Below, piece by piece: positions 50,257 through 58,917 of a stretch of DNA of 64,000 bases (positions within the stretch are counted from its first letter, which is position 1; every line of letters starts with the position of its first letter). Location: positions 2,048,971-2,112,970 of the forward strand of contig NZ_SODF01000002.1 of assembly GCF_004365875.1 (NCBI RefSeq). Reading direction: 5' to 3'. The notes under the pieces are model-generated. The model saw only the letters and a list, made by a program, of their open reading frames with translations. It had not been told where the DNA came from and searched no databases. This DNA is from Kribbella kalugense (GTDB lineage Bacteria; Actinomycetota; Actinomycetes; Propionibacteriales; Kribbellaceae). The position numbers were made by a program, and so were the translations under genes.

Positions 50257-51420
50257 TCAGACGACGTTTCGTTCGGCGCGGGTTGCGGAGTACTGGAAGC
50301 GGCGGGCGTCCAGCGGGCTGATGTCGACGAAGGGTTCGCGGCCTAGGTAGAGGTCGCGGATGACCTCGCCAACCGCCGGTCCTTGGAGGAAGCCGTGGCC
50401 GGAGAAGCCGGTGGCGTAGAGGAAACGGGAGACGCCGGATGCCTCGCCGATCAAGGCGTTGTGGTCCGGCGTCACCTCGTACAGGCCAGCCCAGCCGCCG
50501 GTCATACCGACGTCGAGCAGCGCGGGTGCGCGGCGCGCCATCACTGAGGTCAGACGCGGGATCCACGTGTCCGTACGGTCCAGGTGAAAGCCAGGCTGCT
50601 CATCAGGATCAGACATCCCGACCAGCAACCCAGGACCTTCGCGATGGAAGTAGAACGTGCTGCCGAAGTCGATCGTCATCGGCAGCCCCGCCGGCAGAGC
50701 CGGGATCGCCTCGGTCACGACAATCTGCCGCCGCAGCGGAGTGACCGGAAGATTCACACCAACCATCGCCGCCAGGTCCGCGGCCCAAGCACCCGCCGCA
50801 CAGATCACCGCGCCCGTCCGAACAATTCCGCTACTAGTCCGGACCGCGGTCACATTGTTGCTGACAGCATCGATATCGCGTACTTCGCAACCGGTCACCA
50901 GAGTCGCACCCAGCCGGCGAGCAGCCGTCGCATATCCGAGTACGACGGACTCCGGCGTACAGTGCCCGCCCGTCGGCGAGAAGCACGCACCGAGCAACCC
51001 GTCTGGGGCCACGATCGGCGCGAGCGCGACCGCCTCGTCGACGGAGATCATCCGGGTCGGTTGGCCGAGCATGTTCTGTAGGTGCGTGCTCTCGCGGAAC
51101 TGATCGACCTGCTCAGCAGTCTCGAGCAGGAAGAGATAGCCGACCTGATGCAGGTCGATCTCCTGCCCGGGCCGTTCCCCGAAGGCCGCGAACGCTTCCA
51201 GGCTGCGCGCCCCGAGGGCGATGTTTACCGAATCGGAGAAGTTCGCCCGCACCCCACCCGCAGCCTTGCAGGTCGACCCCGATCCGAGCTGATCCTTCTC
51301 CAGGAGCAGCACGCGTTCGACCCCGGCTTCGGCCAGGTGAAAGGCGATGCTCGTGCCCATCACCCCGCCGCCGACGATCACCACGTCGGCGGACTCTGGG
51401 AGGGCAGCCGGCGTTGTCAT
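50257..51420 (-). CDS. FAD-dependent amine/amino-acid oxidoreductase (DAO family)
   Basis: A 387-residue flavoenzyme of the DAO/sarcosine-oxidase-beta type. 'ADVVIVGGGVMGTSIAFHLAEAG' is the FAD dinucleotide loop, 'GSGSTCKAAGGVRANFSD' the family block, and 'YEVTPDHNALIGE' with 'FSGHGFLQGPAVGE' the C-terminal FAD contacts. It likely oxidises a secondary amine or amino acid. It follows the aldehyde dehydrogenase gene by 28 bases, so the aldehyde formed could be oxidised by that enzyme. Convergent with the SDR gene, 1 base apart. Confidence 0.93.
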   Translation of the reverse strand: MTTPAALPESADVVIVGGGVMGTSIAFHLAEAGVERVLLLEKDQLGSGSTCKAAGGVRANFSDSVNIALGARSLEAFAAFGERPGQEIDLHQVGYLFLLETAEQVDQFRESTHLQNMLGQPTRMISVDEAVALAPIVAPDGLLGACFSPTGGHCTPESVVLGYATAARRLGATLVTGCEVRDIDAVSNNVTAVRTSSGIVRTGAVICAAGAWAADLAAMVGVNLPVTPLRRQIVVTEAIPALPAGLPMTIDFGSTFYFHREGPGLLVGMSDPDEQPGFHLDRTDTWIPRLTSVMARRAPALLDVGMTGGWAGLYEVTPDHNALIGEASGVSRFLYATGFSGHGFLQGPAVGEVIRDLYLGREPFVDISPLDARRFQYSATRAERNVV

Positions 51421-51448
51421 CGGCGTCGGTTGGTCACGGACGCCGCTG

Positions 51449-52993
51449 TCACGGCAGCTCGAACGAGAAGTCGGCTTCGACGGTCTCGGTGTCCATCTGG
51501 GCCTTTTGCAACCGGCCTGAGTAGTCCCAGTTCATCGACTGCCAGCGGGTGAACTGGTCCAGCACCCAGATCCCGCTCTGCCGCGACCCGTTGCCCGACT
51601 TCCCGTTCCCGCCGAACGGCAGGTGCGCCTCCGCGCCGGAGGTCGAGTTGTTCACGCTGACCATCCCCGCCGAGATCCCCTGCGCGAACCGGAACGCCTT
51701 GTTCGGATCGGTGGTGTAGATCGAACTCGACAGCCCGTACCCCGACTTGTTGCCTAGAGCAATCGCTTCGTCCAGGGAGGTGTACGGCGTGACTCCGACG
51801 ATCGGACCGAACGTCTCGTTCATGAACAGCTCGTCGTCCGGCTGCACTCCGGCCACGATGACCGGGTGGTAGAACAACCCGTCCGCCGGATCCCCGACGA
51901 ACCCGGCCCGCGGGTTGTCCGCCGTGACCCGCCCGGTTCGGCCGATGACCCGGTGGTGCGGCCCGATCCACCCCAGCGTCTTCTCGAACCCGGCCGCGAA
52001 CTTCTCGTCCAGCAACGGCCCGAACAGCACGTCCTCCGCCGGATCGCCCATCGCCGCGTCCTCGGTCGCCCGCCCGAACCGGTCCAGGAATTCGTCGTAC
52101 ACCGACCGGTGCGCGATCGCCGTACCGAGTGAGGTGCACCGCTGTCCCGCCGTACCGAAGCCGGAGAAGAGGGCGCCTTCGACGGCCAGGTCGAGGTCCG
52201 CGTCCTCGGTGATCACCATCGGGTTCTTGCCGCCGAGCTCGAGGCACGGGTTCTGCAGATGGCGGCCGCACAGCTCGCCGATCCGCTCACCAACGGCGCT
52301 CGACCCGGTGAAGCCGACCTTGTTGATTAGCCCCGCCTGCAAGGCCTGTTCGAGACCCGAGAACGTGTCCGGTCCATCGGCGTACACCACGTTGAAAACC
52401 CCGGCCGGTACGCCGGAATGCGCGAAGATCTCGTAGAACGCGTCCGAGACCACTGCGGAGTACTCCGCCGGCTTCCAGACGACTGTGTTGCCGCAGAGCA
52501 GCGCCGGCACGATGTACCAGGACGGGACCGCGACCGGGAAGTTGCCGGCCGTAATGATCGCGACCGTGCCGACCGGACGGCGGAACGTGAACAGTTGCTT
52601 GTCCGGCATCTCCGACGGCACCGTCTGCCCGTAGAGCCGGCGTCCCTCGCCGAGGAAGAAGTCGCAGGTGTCGATGATCTCCTGGACCTCACCGAGCGCC
52701 TCGGCGAGCGGCTTCCCGATCTCCTGCGTGACGAGCTTGGCGAGCCGCTCCTTGTTCGAGGTCATCAGCCGGCCGACGTTCGAGATCACCTGACCGCGCT
52801 GCGGCGCCGGCGTCGCGGCCCACGCGACCTGCGCGGCCTGTGCGACCGAAGCCGCCTGGACGAACACCTCCGGCCCGGCGCTACCAACCGTCCCGACGAC
52901 CTCACTCAGCCGGGCAGGGTTGGTCGACGGGGTACGCCGTACCGCCTCCGAGATCCGCTCGCCACCGACAACGGACAGCACCTCTACGGCCAT
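51449..52993 (-). CDS. NAD(P)-dependent aldehyde dehydrogenase
   Basis: A 514-residue ALDH. Catalytic Cys286 in 'GTAGQRCTS', general base Glu252 in 'LELGGKN', oxyanion Asn151 and cofactor Lys174 in 'WKPAEYS' are present. 'FGGNGKSGNG' near the C-terminus is typical of semialdehyde dehydrogenases in amino-acid catabolism, such as piperideine-6-carboxylate dehydrogenase. ATG 52993 with GAGGGA 8 bases upstream. Likely an operon with the FAD enzyme; possibly lysine or amine degradation. Confidence 0.94.
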   Translation of the reverse strand: MAVEVLSVVGGERISEAVRRTPSTNPARLSEVVGTVGSAGPEVFVQAASVAQAAQVAWAATPAPQRGQVISNVGRLMTSNKERLAKLVTQEIGKPLAEALGEVQEIIDTCDFFLGEGRRLYGQTVPSEMPDKQLFTFRRPVGTVAIITAGNFPVAVPSWYIVPALLCGNTVVWKPAEYSAVVSDAFYEIFAHSGVPAGVFNVVYADGPDTFSGLEQALQAGLINKVGFTGSSAVGERIGELCGRHLQNPCLELGGKNPMVITEDADLDLAVEGALFSGFGTAGQRCTSLGTAIAHRSVYDEFLDRFGRATEDAAMGDPAEDVLFGPLLDEKFAAGFEKTLGWIGPHHRVIGRTGRVTADNPRAGFVGDPADGLFYHPVIVAGVQPDDELFMNETFGPIVGVTPYTSLDEAIALGNKSGYGLSSSIYTTDPNKAFRFAQGISAGMVSVNNSTSGAEAHLPFGGNGKSGNGSRQSGIWVLDQFTRWQSMNWDYSGRLQKAQMDTETVEADFSFELP

Positions 52994-53008
52994 GCGGCAT
53001 CCCTCTCG

Positions 53009-53632
53009 TCAGTCGTGAGGATCCACCCTAAAGGGCACCTTGTGGTCGGGATAGAGATCCGGGATCGGGATCGGCATCCGCCACAGGTGGGAGTCCTGGT
53101 GGATCATGCCGTGCCGGATGGCGACGTACCGGAGCAGGCGGAGCGGGCCGGCGATCAGGACGAACGCCAACGGGAGTTCGACCAGCAGAGCGCTGAGCAG
53201 CGCCTGGGTGAGGTCGCCGCCACGGTGACTGGTCATCACGTCGAACCAGGCGTCGCAGAGCAGCAGCACTCCGGTCGCGAACGCGGTCGGGAAGACGAAC
53301 TGCTTGCGCTTCCAGCCCGCGAGTGCGGTCAGGATCAGCATCGCGAGCAGCAGGATGTCGAAGCCGACCCAGGTCGCGACCCAGTTCCGGGCGACGTAGT
53401 GGCTGGGCAGGGTGATCGCCAGGTAGACGGTCCACGGGATCAGAGCGGCCGCGCAAACCAGCATCAGCGCGGTCCTCCACTTGCGGAGCCGGTCGATCGT
53501 CTGCCGGGTCGGCATCCCGGCCGGGTGGGGCGCGAGTCGCAGGATCAGGTCCCGCCGCTCGGCCGGCGTCATCGTCGCGATCTCTTCGTCCGTCAGCTGC
53601 ACGTTTCGAGTATGCCTTGTGATTGCATTCAC
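53009..53632 (-). CDS. hypothetical four-helix membrane protein
   Basis: A 207-residue membrane protein with hydrophobic helices at about 53-75, 85-107, 113-133 and 141-165, and a hydrophilic N-terminus ('LTDEEIATMTPAERRDLILRL'). Family not recognised. GTG 53632 lies inside the CRP-like site at 53616-53635, so a start at ATG 53572 is possible. The gene ends 15 bases before the aldehyde dehydrogenase and runs into it on the same strand. Confidence 0.78.
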   Translation of the reverse strand: MNAITRHTRNVQLTDEEIATMTPAERRDLILRLAPHPAGMPTRQTIDRLRKWRTALMLVCAAALIPWTVYLAITLPSHYVARNWVATWVGFDILLLAMLILTALAGWKRKQFVFPTAFATGVLLLCDAWFDVMTSHRGGDLTQALLSALLVELPLAFVLIAGPLRLLRYVAIRHGMIHQDSHLWRMPIPIPDLYPDHKVPFRVDPHD

Positions 53633-53635
53633 AAG
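53616..53635. promoter_or_regulatory. CRP/FNR-type binding site
   Basis: CTTGTGA (53616-53622), six bases, TCACAAG (53629-53635). The core TGTGA-N6-TCACA is the exact CRP/GlxR pattern. It lies between the divergent membrane protein and DUF1992 genes and could control both. Confidence 0.6.
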
Positions 53636-53687
53636 CCATTACAGTGATAGTTCGAAGAAGCTGTCGATGATGACAGGCGGTGTGGCC

Positions 53688-54164
53688 ATGACCAAGCGCA
53701 GACCACCAGGTATGGACAACCAGGACTGGGTCGAGTCGCAGATCAAGCTGGCTCAGAACCAGGGCGAGTTCGAGAACCTGCCCGGTGCCGGCAAACCACT
53801 GAAGCTGGCCGACGGGCACGATCCCGACTGGTGGGTCAAAGACTTCATCCGTCGCGAGGACGTCGAGACCGAGGCGTTGCTGCCGCCGGCGATGCTGCTC
53901 CGCAAGGAGAAGCAGCAGGTCTACGAGAAGGTCCGCGGGATGCGGCGCGAGTCCGAGGTCCGCGAGTACCTGGCCGACCTGAACAGCCGGATCCGGCTCA
54001 GCATCCGCGACACCACCGGACCAGTCGTGCCGACCGGCCCGGTGAACGAGGACGCGATCATCGCCCAGTGGCGGATGGAGCGGCCCGCGACGACCCCTCG
54101 TCCGCGGTCTGCCGACGAGCGGCCGGCGAAGAAGAAGTCGATCTGGCAGCGATTGTTCAGCTGA
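53688..54164 (+). CDS. DUF1992 (DnaJ-homologue C28-like) protein
   Basis: A 158-residue soluble protein. 'WVESQIKLAQNQGEFENLPGAGKPLKLADGHDPDWWVKDFIRRE' in composition is the conserved DUF1992 domain shared with eukaryotic DNAJC28, though no J domain is present. The C-terminus is Pro/Arg-rich and ends in a Lys patch. Role unknown. ATG 53688 fits family N-termini ('TKRRPPGM'); ATG 53667/53670 are upstream alternatives. Ends in an 8-base convergent overlap with the E1 gene. Confidence 0.88.
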   Translation: MTKRRPPGMDNQDWVESQIKLAQNQGEFENLPGAGKPLKLADGHDPDWWVKDFIRREDVETEALLPPAMLLRKEKQQVYEKVRGMRRESEVREYLADLNSRIRLSIRDTTGPVVPTGPVNEDAIIAQWRMERPATTPRPRSADERPAKKKSIWQRLFS

Positions 54165-56256
54165 GCATCGAGCGGGCCGCTGTCTCGATGGTCTGCTCGC
54201 TCAGCAGTACTTCGTGCGCGGCCGCGCCGAGCGGCACGTACGAGTCGTAGCTCGTCACTCGGGCCAGCCGTCCGGTGTAGCCGTGGTCGATCAGCGTGGC
54301 CAGGATGCCCTCGGACACGCCACCGGACCGACGGGTCTCGTCGGCGACCAGCACGCGTCCCGTGGTGGTTGCCTCGCGCAACAGATCCTCGACCGGCAAC
54401 GGCGCCAGCCACCGCAGGTCGAGGACGCGGACCCCAGGCACCCGGGCCGCGACCCGCAGGCTCATCGGTACGCCGTTCCCGAACGTGACGATGGTCAGCT
54501 CGGTCCCGTCGCCGTACGTCCGGCCGCGCCCGATCGGCACCTCTTCGTCCGGGTACGACGCCAGCCACTTGTCGTCCCCGTCGTCGTACAGATCCCGCCG
54601 GTGGTAGAGCGCGATCGGCTCGAGGAACACGCTGACCGTGCCGGACGATCGCGCCGCCGCCGCACACGTGTGCAGCATCGCGGCCGCGTCGTCAGGCCTC
54701 GACGGCGAGGCGATCACGATGCCCGGGATGTCCCGCAGTACGCCGATCGCGTCGTCGTTGTGGAAGTGCCCGCCGAAGCCCTTCTGGTACCCGTACCCGG
54801 CGATCCGCAGCACCATTGGGTTCGCGTACTGCTCCTGCGAGAAGAACTTCAGCGACGCCGCCTCGCCGCGGAGCTGGTCCTCGGCGTTGTGCAGATAGGC
54901 GAGGTACTGGATCTCGGGGAACGGCAGCAGCCCGGAGACGCCGGCGCCGAGCGCCAGACCCAGGATCGACTGTTCGTCGAGCAGAGTGTCGAACACGCGA
55001 GGCGGTCCGTAGACCTTCTGCAGCCCACGGGTCACGCCGTACACGCCGCCCTTGCGACCGACGTCCTCGCCGAAGACCATCGCCTCGGGGTACGACGCGA
55101 GCACGTCACTGAGGGCCCGATTGATCGACTGGCTCAGCGTGAGCGGCTCGGTCGATGGCGTGCGTTGTGGCAGCGCCTCGGCGACAGTTGCCTTTGCTGG
55201 GAAGCGCAGGGGCGCGGCCACGGTCTCGGCGGAGGCGAGCTGCGGGAGGCCCGCGATCTCGGCCGCGATCCGGAGTGCTTCGGCCTGCTTGTCGTCGTAC
55301 AGCTCGATGATCTCGTCGGCCGTGTAGCCGGCGCCGAGCAGGTAGCGCGCCGTACCGAGCAGCGGGTCGAGTTCCTCGTCAGCGGCCAGCTCGGCAGGGG
55401 AGCGGTACGCCGTCTCGACGTCGGAGCCGGCGTGGCCGAGCAGGCGGACGGTACGCAGCCGCAGGAAGGCCGGCCGCCGGTTGCGCCGTACGAACGTCGC
55501 CGCCTCGGTCGCCATCGACAGGGCAGCGTCCAGGTCTGTGCCGTCGGCGTCGAAGTACCGCAGACCGGGGCGCGACCCGTACGCCTGCCGGATCCAGCCG
55601 TCCGGCGTGCGCACGCTGATCCCGATCCCGTTGTCCTCGCAGACCAGCAGCAACGGCATCGGCAGCCCCTGGTACGACGCGTGCAGGGCGGCGTTGATCG
55701 CGCCGGTCGCGGTCGAGTGGTTCGCGGACGCGTCGCCGAAACTGGTCACCACGATCGCGTCGGCCGGCCACGGCGACGGTACGCCGAGCTTCGCCGACCG
55801 GTTCAGCGAGAACGCCACGCCCATCGCCCGGGGCAGGTGGGACGCGATCGTCGAGGTCTGCGGGATGATCGCCAGCTCGTGCCGGCCGAACACCTTGTGC
55901 CGGCCGCCCGCGATCGGCTCACTGGTCGCCGCGGCGACGCCGAGCAGGATGTCGCGCAGCCCTTCCTTCGAGCCGCACTGGGCCGCCCGGGTCAGGTAGA
56001 AGGCACCGGATCGGTAGTGCAGCAGCGCCGGATCGGTCGGCTGCAGCGCGGCGGCGACGGCCGCGTTGCCCTCGTGGCCGGCCGAGCCGATCGTGTAGAA
56101 ACCGGTGCCCTGGGACTGCATCCAACGGGCCGCGAGGTCGGCGTGCCGGCTGCCGAGCTGAGCGTCGTACAGGCCCCGGAGCAGCTCGTCGTCGTGCTCC
56201 CACGGCGCCGGGGCGAGGCCGCGGACGCGTTCGGCGAAGGTCCTCATCTGATACAT
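54157..56256 (-). CDS. fused alpha-beta 2-oxoacid dehydrogenase E1 (TPP-dependent)
   Basis: A 699-residue protein joining both E1 subunits of a 2-oxoacid dehydrogenase. The alpha half (1-345) has 'TIGSAGHEGNAAVAAAL' and the thiamine-diphosphate motif 'GDASANHSTATGAINAAL'. The beta half (365-699) has 'MVFGEDVGRKGGVYGVTRGLQ' and 'LPFPEIQYLAYLHNAEDQ'. It decarboxylates pyruvate or branched-chain 2-oxoacids and passes the acyl group to an E2, but no E2/E3 genes are nearby. ATG 56256 overlaps a short palindrome TGATC-3-GATCA (56256-56268). Confidence 0.93.
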   Translation of the reverse strand: MYQMRTFAERVRGLAPAPWEHDDELLRGLYDAQLGSRHADLAARWMQSQGTGFYTIGSAGHEGNAAVAAALQPTDPALLHYRSGAFYLTRAAQCGSKEGLRDILLGVAAATSEPIAGGRHKVFGRHELAIIPQTSTIASHLPRAMGVAFSLNRSAKLGVPSPWPADAIVVTSFGDASANHSTATGAINAALHASYQGLPMPLLLVCEDNGIGISVRTPDGWIRQAYGSRPGLRYFDADGTDLDAALSMATEAATFVRRNRRPAFLRLRTVRLLGHAGSDVETAYRSPAELAADEELDPLLGTARYLLGAGYTADEIIELYDDKQAEALRIAAEIAGLPQLASAETVAAPLRFPAKATVAEALPQRTPSTEPLTLSQSINRALSDVLASYPEAMVFGEDVGRKGGVYGVTRGLQKVYGPPRVFDTLLDEQSILGLALGAGVSGLLPFPEIQYLAYLHNAEDQLRGEAASLKFFSQEQYANPMVLRIAGYGYQKGFGGHFHNDDAIGVLRDIPGIVIASPSRPDDAAAMLHTCAAAARSSGTVSVFLEPIALYHRRDLYDDGDDKWLASYPDEEVPIGRGRTYGDGTELTIVTFGNGVPMSLRVAARVPGVRVLDLRWLAPLPVEDLLREATTTGRVLVADETRRSGGVSEGILATLIDHGYTGRLARVTSYDSYVPLGAAAHEVLLSEQTIETAARSMLS

Positions 56257-56401
56257 GATCCGCGATCACGGTCCAGGTCACAGCTCAGACCACGGGTTGA
56301 ACAGCGGACGGATTCGGGTGACGCTGGACGGGGAACGGTGCGCAGGGGGTGTTCGTTCTCCGGGGGAGGGGATCTGTGCGGGTGCCGATGGTGAGTGAGT
56401 C

Positions 56402-57073
56402 GTGGTGAATTCGAAGGTGGCAGCGTCGCCGGTGGTGCGGCGGATCGGGGTCGCGGCCGGTCTCGGAGTAGGGACCGCCGGGGCGCTTTCCGGCGTCCTC
56501 CTGCTGGGTCCGCTGGCCGCTTCGATCCTGCTGACCGTGGTGTTCCTACTGGTCTGGCCGCTCGCTGCGGTGGTTCGGCATGTGACGGACGACGCGCCGT
56601 ACGGCTCGGCCACGATGGTCGCGGCTTCGGCGGCGGCCGCGGTGTTGTGTCTGCCCGGGCTGGTCCGGCTGCTGGCTTGGGGTGCGCTGGGGGTGGCCGC
56701 GGCGATGGTCCTTGCCGGCCTGTTCGTTTTGATCGACTTCGTCGTACCAGAAAGGCGGCCGCGTCGGCGGCGGCACTCGCGTGAGCAGCGCAGGCTCGAG
56801 CGGCTCACCGAGGCGCAGCTTGCGGAGGACGAGAAGCTGATCGAGTCCTTGCAGTGCCCGCTCAGCACCGAAGAGCTCTGCGGCGTCTGGTCCGACACCG
56901 CCAACCAGCTCTCCAGCGGCGCCGGACTCCGCGACCGCCAGGCCGTCGCCGAGGTCCGCCGCATCTGTCTCGACGAGTTCGAACGCCGCAACCCCGAAGG
57001 CTTCCACCGCTGGCTCGACGCCGGCGCCCCAGCGAACCCTGGCCGCTACCTGCTCCCGACACCGGGAGAGTAG
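56402..57073 (+). CDS. hypothetical membrane protein
   Basis: A 223-residue protein. About four hydrophobic helices fill residues 13-115, followed by a Arg-rich turn ('RRPRRRRHSREQRR') and a soluble C-terminal helical domain with 'CPLSTEELCGVWSDTANQL' and 'CLDEFERRNPEGFHRWLDAG'. This C-terminal pattern occurs in actinomycete proteins of unknown role. GTG 56402 or 56405. Ends 4 bases from the convergent coiled-coil gene. Confidence 0.78.
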   Translation: MVNSKVAASPVVRRIGVAAGLGVGTAGALSGVLLLGPLAASILLTVVFLLVWPLAAVVRHVTDDAPYGSATMVAASAAAAVLCLPGLVRLLAWGALGVAAAMVLAGLFVLIDFVVPERRPRRRRHSREQRRLERLTEAQLAEDEKLIESLQCPLSTEELCGVWSDTANQLSSGAGLRDRQAVAEVRRICLDEFERRNPEGFHRWLDAGAPANPGRYLLPTPGE

Positions 57074-57077
57074 GTAG

Positions 57078-57941
57078 TCAGAGCCGGTTGTACCGCTTGC
57101 GGGCCTCGCGGCTTTCCTTCTGGGCGTCGCGGGCAGCGCGGCGGGCCTCGTCGAGTTCGGCGCCGACGCGATGGACGAGGGCCTGGGCCTCGGAGAGGGC
57201 TTCGCGGGCGCGGTCGAGCTGCGTGTCGAGATCCTCGACCTTGGCCTCGGCTGTCTGTGCTGCCGCGACCGCGTCCTCGAACGCCTGCCTGGCCTTCGCC
57301 CGCTCGGCGGCCTCGCGTTCCTCTTGCTCGGCCTGCTCCCGCTGGGCGGATTCATGCTGTTCCTGGGCGCTGTCGGATTCAGCCTGCTTGGCCTTGCGGC
57401 GGTCGCGGGCGGCCTGACGGCGTTCGTCGGTGAGCGGGGTGACGTTGGACGGTTCGCCGTTCTCGTCGACGACGCCGAACCCGACATGCCGGAGCGCACT
57501 GCTCAGCCGGCCCTCGCGGACGGCGTCGCCCGCGGCCGGGTCGACCAGGGCGGCGTCCAGCGTCTCGCGCAGCTTCTGGCCGACGTCGGCACTGAGCTTC
57601 TGGCCTTCTTCGCCGGCCAGCTGAGCGGCCTCCTTGCTCAGCTTGTCCAGCAGCTGGTGGCGCCTCGGCGTCAGGTCCCGCAGCCGTTCGCCGTCGAGAT
57701 CGGCGGTCGCCTCGCGGAACTCGTCGCCGAGCGCGAGCAGGTCGTCGAGCTCGTCCGGCACCTTGCGGGACACCAGGTTCGCGATCCAGGCCGCGACCGT
57801 CGGCTTGCGCAGCGCCTTCAGCCGGGTCGAACCGTCCGGGTCGCCGTCGGCCTTCAGTCGCTTGGCGAGCTCGTTGCGACGAGCAATGAAGTCGGCCGCC
57901 GGCGCCGCGTACAGCGCATCGGCCGCCTCCTCGAAGTCCAC
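57078..57941 (-). CDS. coiled-coil hypothetical protein
   Basis: A 287-residue soluble protein. Residues 1-140 are helical with 'FIARRNELAKRLKADGD' and 'LRKPTVAAWIANLVSR', a conserved start in an actinomycete family of unknown function. Residues about 180-285 are an almost unbroken Glu/Ala/Arg coiled coil. GTG 57941. It follows the SigB/SigF-type sigma gene by 9 bases on the same strand and may belong to the same stress-linked transcript. Confidence 0.8.
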   Translation of the reverse strand: MDFEEAADALYAAPAADFIARRNELAKRLKADGDPDGSTRLKALRKPTVAAWIANLVSRKVPDELDDLLALGDEFREATADLDGERLRDLTPRRHQLLDKLSKEAAQLAGEEGQKLSADVGQKLRETLDAALVDPAAGDAVREGRLSSALRHVGFGVVDENGEPSNVTPLTDERRQAARDRRKAKQAESDSAQEQHESAQREQAEQEEREAAERAKARQAFEDAVAAAQTAEAKVEDLDTQLDRAREALSEAQALVHRVGAELDEARRAARDAQKESREARKRYNRL

Positions 57942-57950
57942 AAGGTGACG

Positions 57951-58748
57951 TTACCCGTTCTTCGGTACCCCGGTGGCCAGTTCGCTGCGGAGCTTTTCCA
58001 GGATTCCGCGGAGGAGCCGGGAGACCTGCATCTGGCTGACGCCGAGCTCGTTGCCGATCTCTTCCTGGGTGAAGCCGTTGCAGAACCGCAGCTGGAGGAT
58101 GCGTTTGTCCCGGTCGCCAAGGTTCGCGACCGCCGGGGTGAGTGTGTGCACGTCCTCGACCAGGTCGTAGCCGCCCTCGGCGTCGGCGACCGTTTCGATC
58201 AGGCTGGTCGCGCCTTCCGAAGCACCCGGCGCGTCCAGCGACAGCGTGTTGAAGCAGCCGCGGACGGAGGTGGCCTCGGCGACCTCGGCCGGATCCGTGC
58301 CCAGCGCGACGGCGGTCTCCTCGTCGCTCGGCACGTGACCGAGTCGCTGGATCAGCTCGGGCTCTGCCGCGGCGATGCTGCCCTGCATCTCCTGCACCCG
58401 GCGCGGTGGCCGGATCGTCCAGGCACAGTCGCGGAAATACCGCTTCAGCTCACCGCGAATCGTCGGTACGGCGTACGACAGGAACGCCGTCGAGGCGTCC
58501 AGCCGGTATCCGTTGGCGGCCTTGATCAGGCCGAGGTACGCGACCTGCTCCAGGTCGTCGGAGTCGACACCCTTGCTGCGGAAGCGCGATGCGATCGATC
58601 TCGCCACCGGCGCGTTCAGCAGGACGACCTGGTCCAGACACTCCTGGTGCCGGGGATCGGGTACGGCGTCGGCCTCGAGCAGCAGCTCGTGGGTTTCGTC
58701 GGCGATGTTCAGCTTGATGTCTTCGGCGCTGACGGCTGCAATCGTCAC
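57951..58748 (-). CDS. SigB/SigF-family alternative sigma factor
   Basis: A 265-residue group-3 sigma factor. Region 2 has 'VDSDDLEQVAYLGLIKAANGYRLDASTAFLSYAVPTIRGELKRYFRD', region 3 'PPRRVQEMQGSIAAAEPEL', and region 4 'LPDRDKRILQLRFCNGFTQEEIGNELGVSQMQVSRLL'-like sequence. It belongs to the stress and sporulation class of actinomycetes. No anti-sigma or anti-anti-sigma gene adjoins, so control is remote. GTG 58748 with GAGG about 8 bases upstream. Confidence 0.94.
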   Translation of the reverse strand: MTIAAVSAEDIKLNIADETHELLLEADAVPDPRHQECLDQVVLLNAPVARSIASRFRSKGVDSDDLEQVAYLGLIKAANGYRLDASTAFLSYAVPTIRGELKRYFRDCAWTIRPPRRVQEMQGSIAAAEPELIQRLGHVPSDEETAVALGTDPAEVAEATSVRGCFNTLSLDAPGASEGATSLIETVADAEGGYDLVEDVHTLTPAVANLGDRDKRILQLRFCNGFTQEEIGNELGVSQMQVSRLLRGILEKLRSELATGVPKNG

Positions 58749-58876
58749 GGGAGATACCTCGTCGTGTCGTCGTGCAGTTGGTCTAGTGGCAGGGTCTGAA
58801 CCACTACCTCCACCAGATCAAACTCGGCCGACGCATGCAAGTACCCGCCTGTTACGGCTGTTTCAAACGACTGTGG

Positions 58877-58895
58877 CCTGACAGTAACTGTCAGG
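58877..58895. promoter_or_regulatory. perfect 19-bp palindrome, operator
   Basis: CCTGACAGTAACTGTCAGG: 9-bp arms around a single A, ending 22 bases before the NIPSNAP gene at 58918. A strong candidate for a dimeric repressor (TetR/MarR/ROK size). Confidence 0.6.
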
Positions 58896-58917
58896 TTTCG
58901 GTGCTTCCCTTGCACCT

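Noticed and set aside
54214..56394. 726-codon plus-strand frame antisense to the E1 gene
   Set aside because: Mirrors the third-position GC bias of the real gene; no start signal or recognisable domain.
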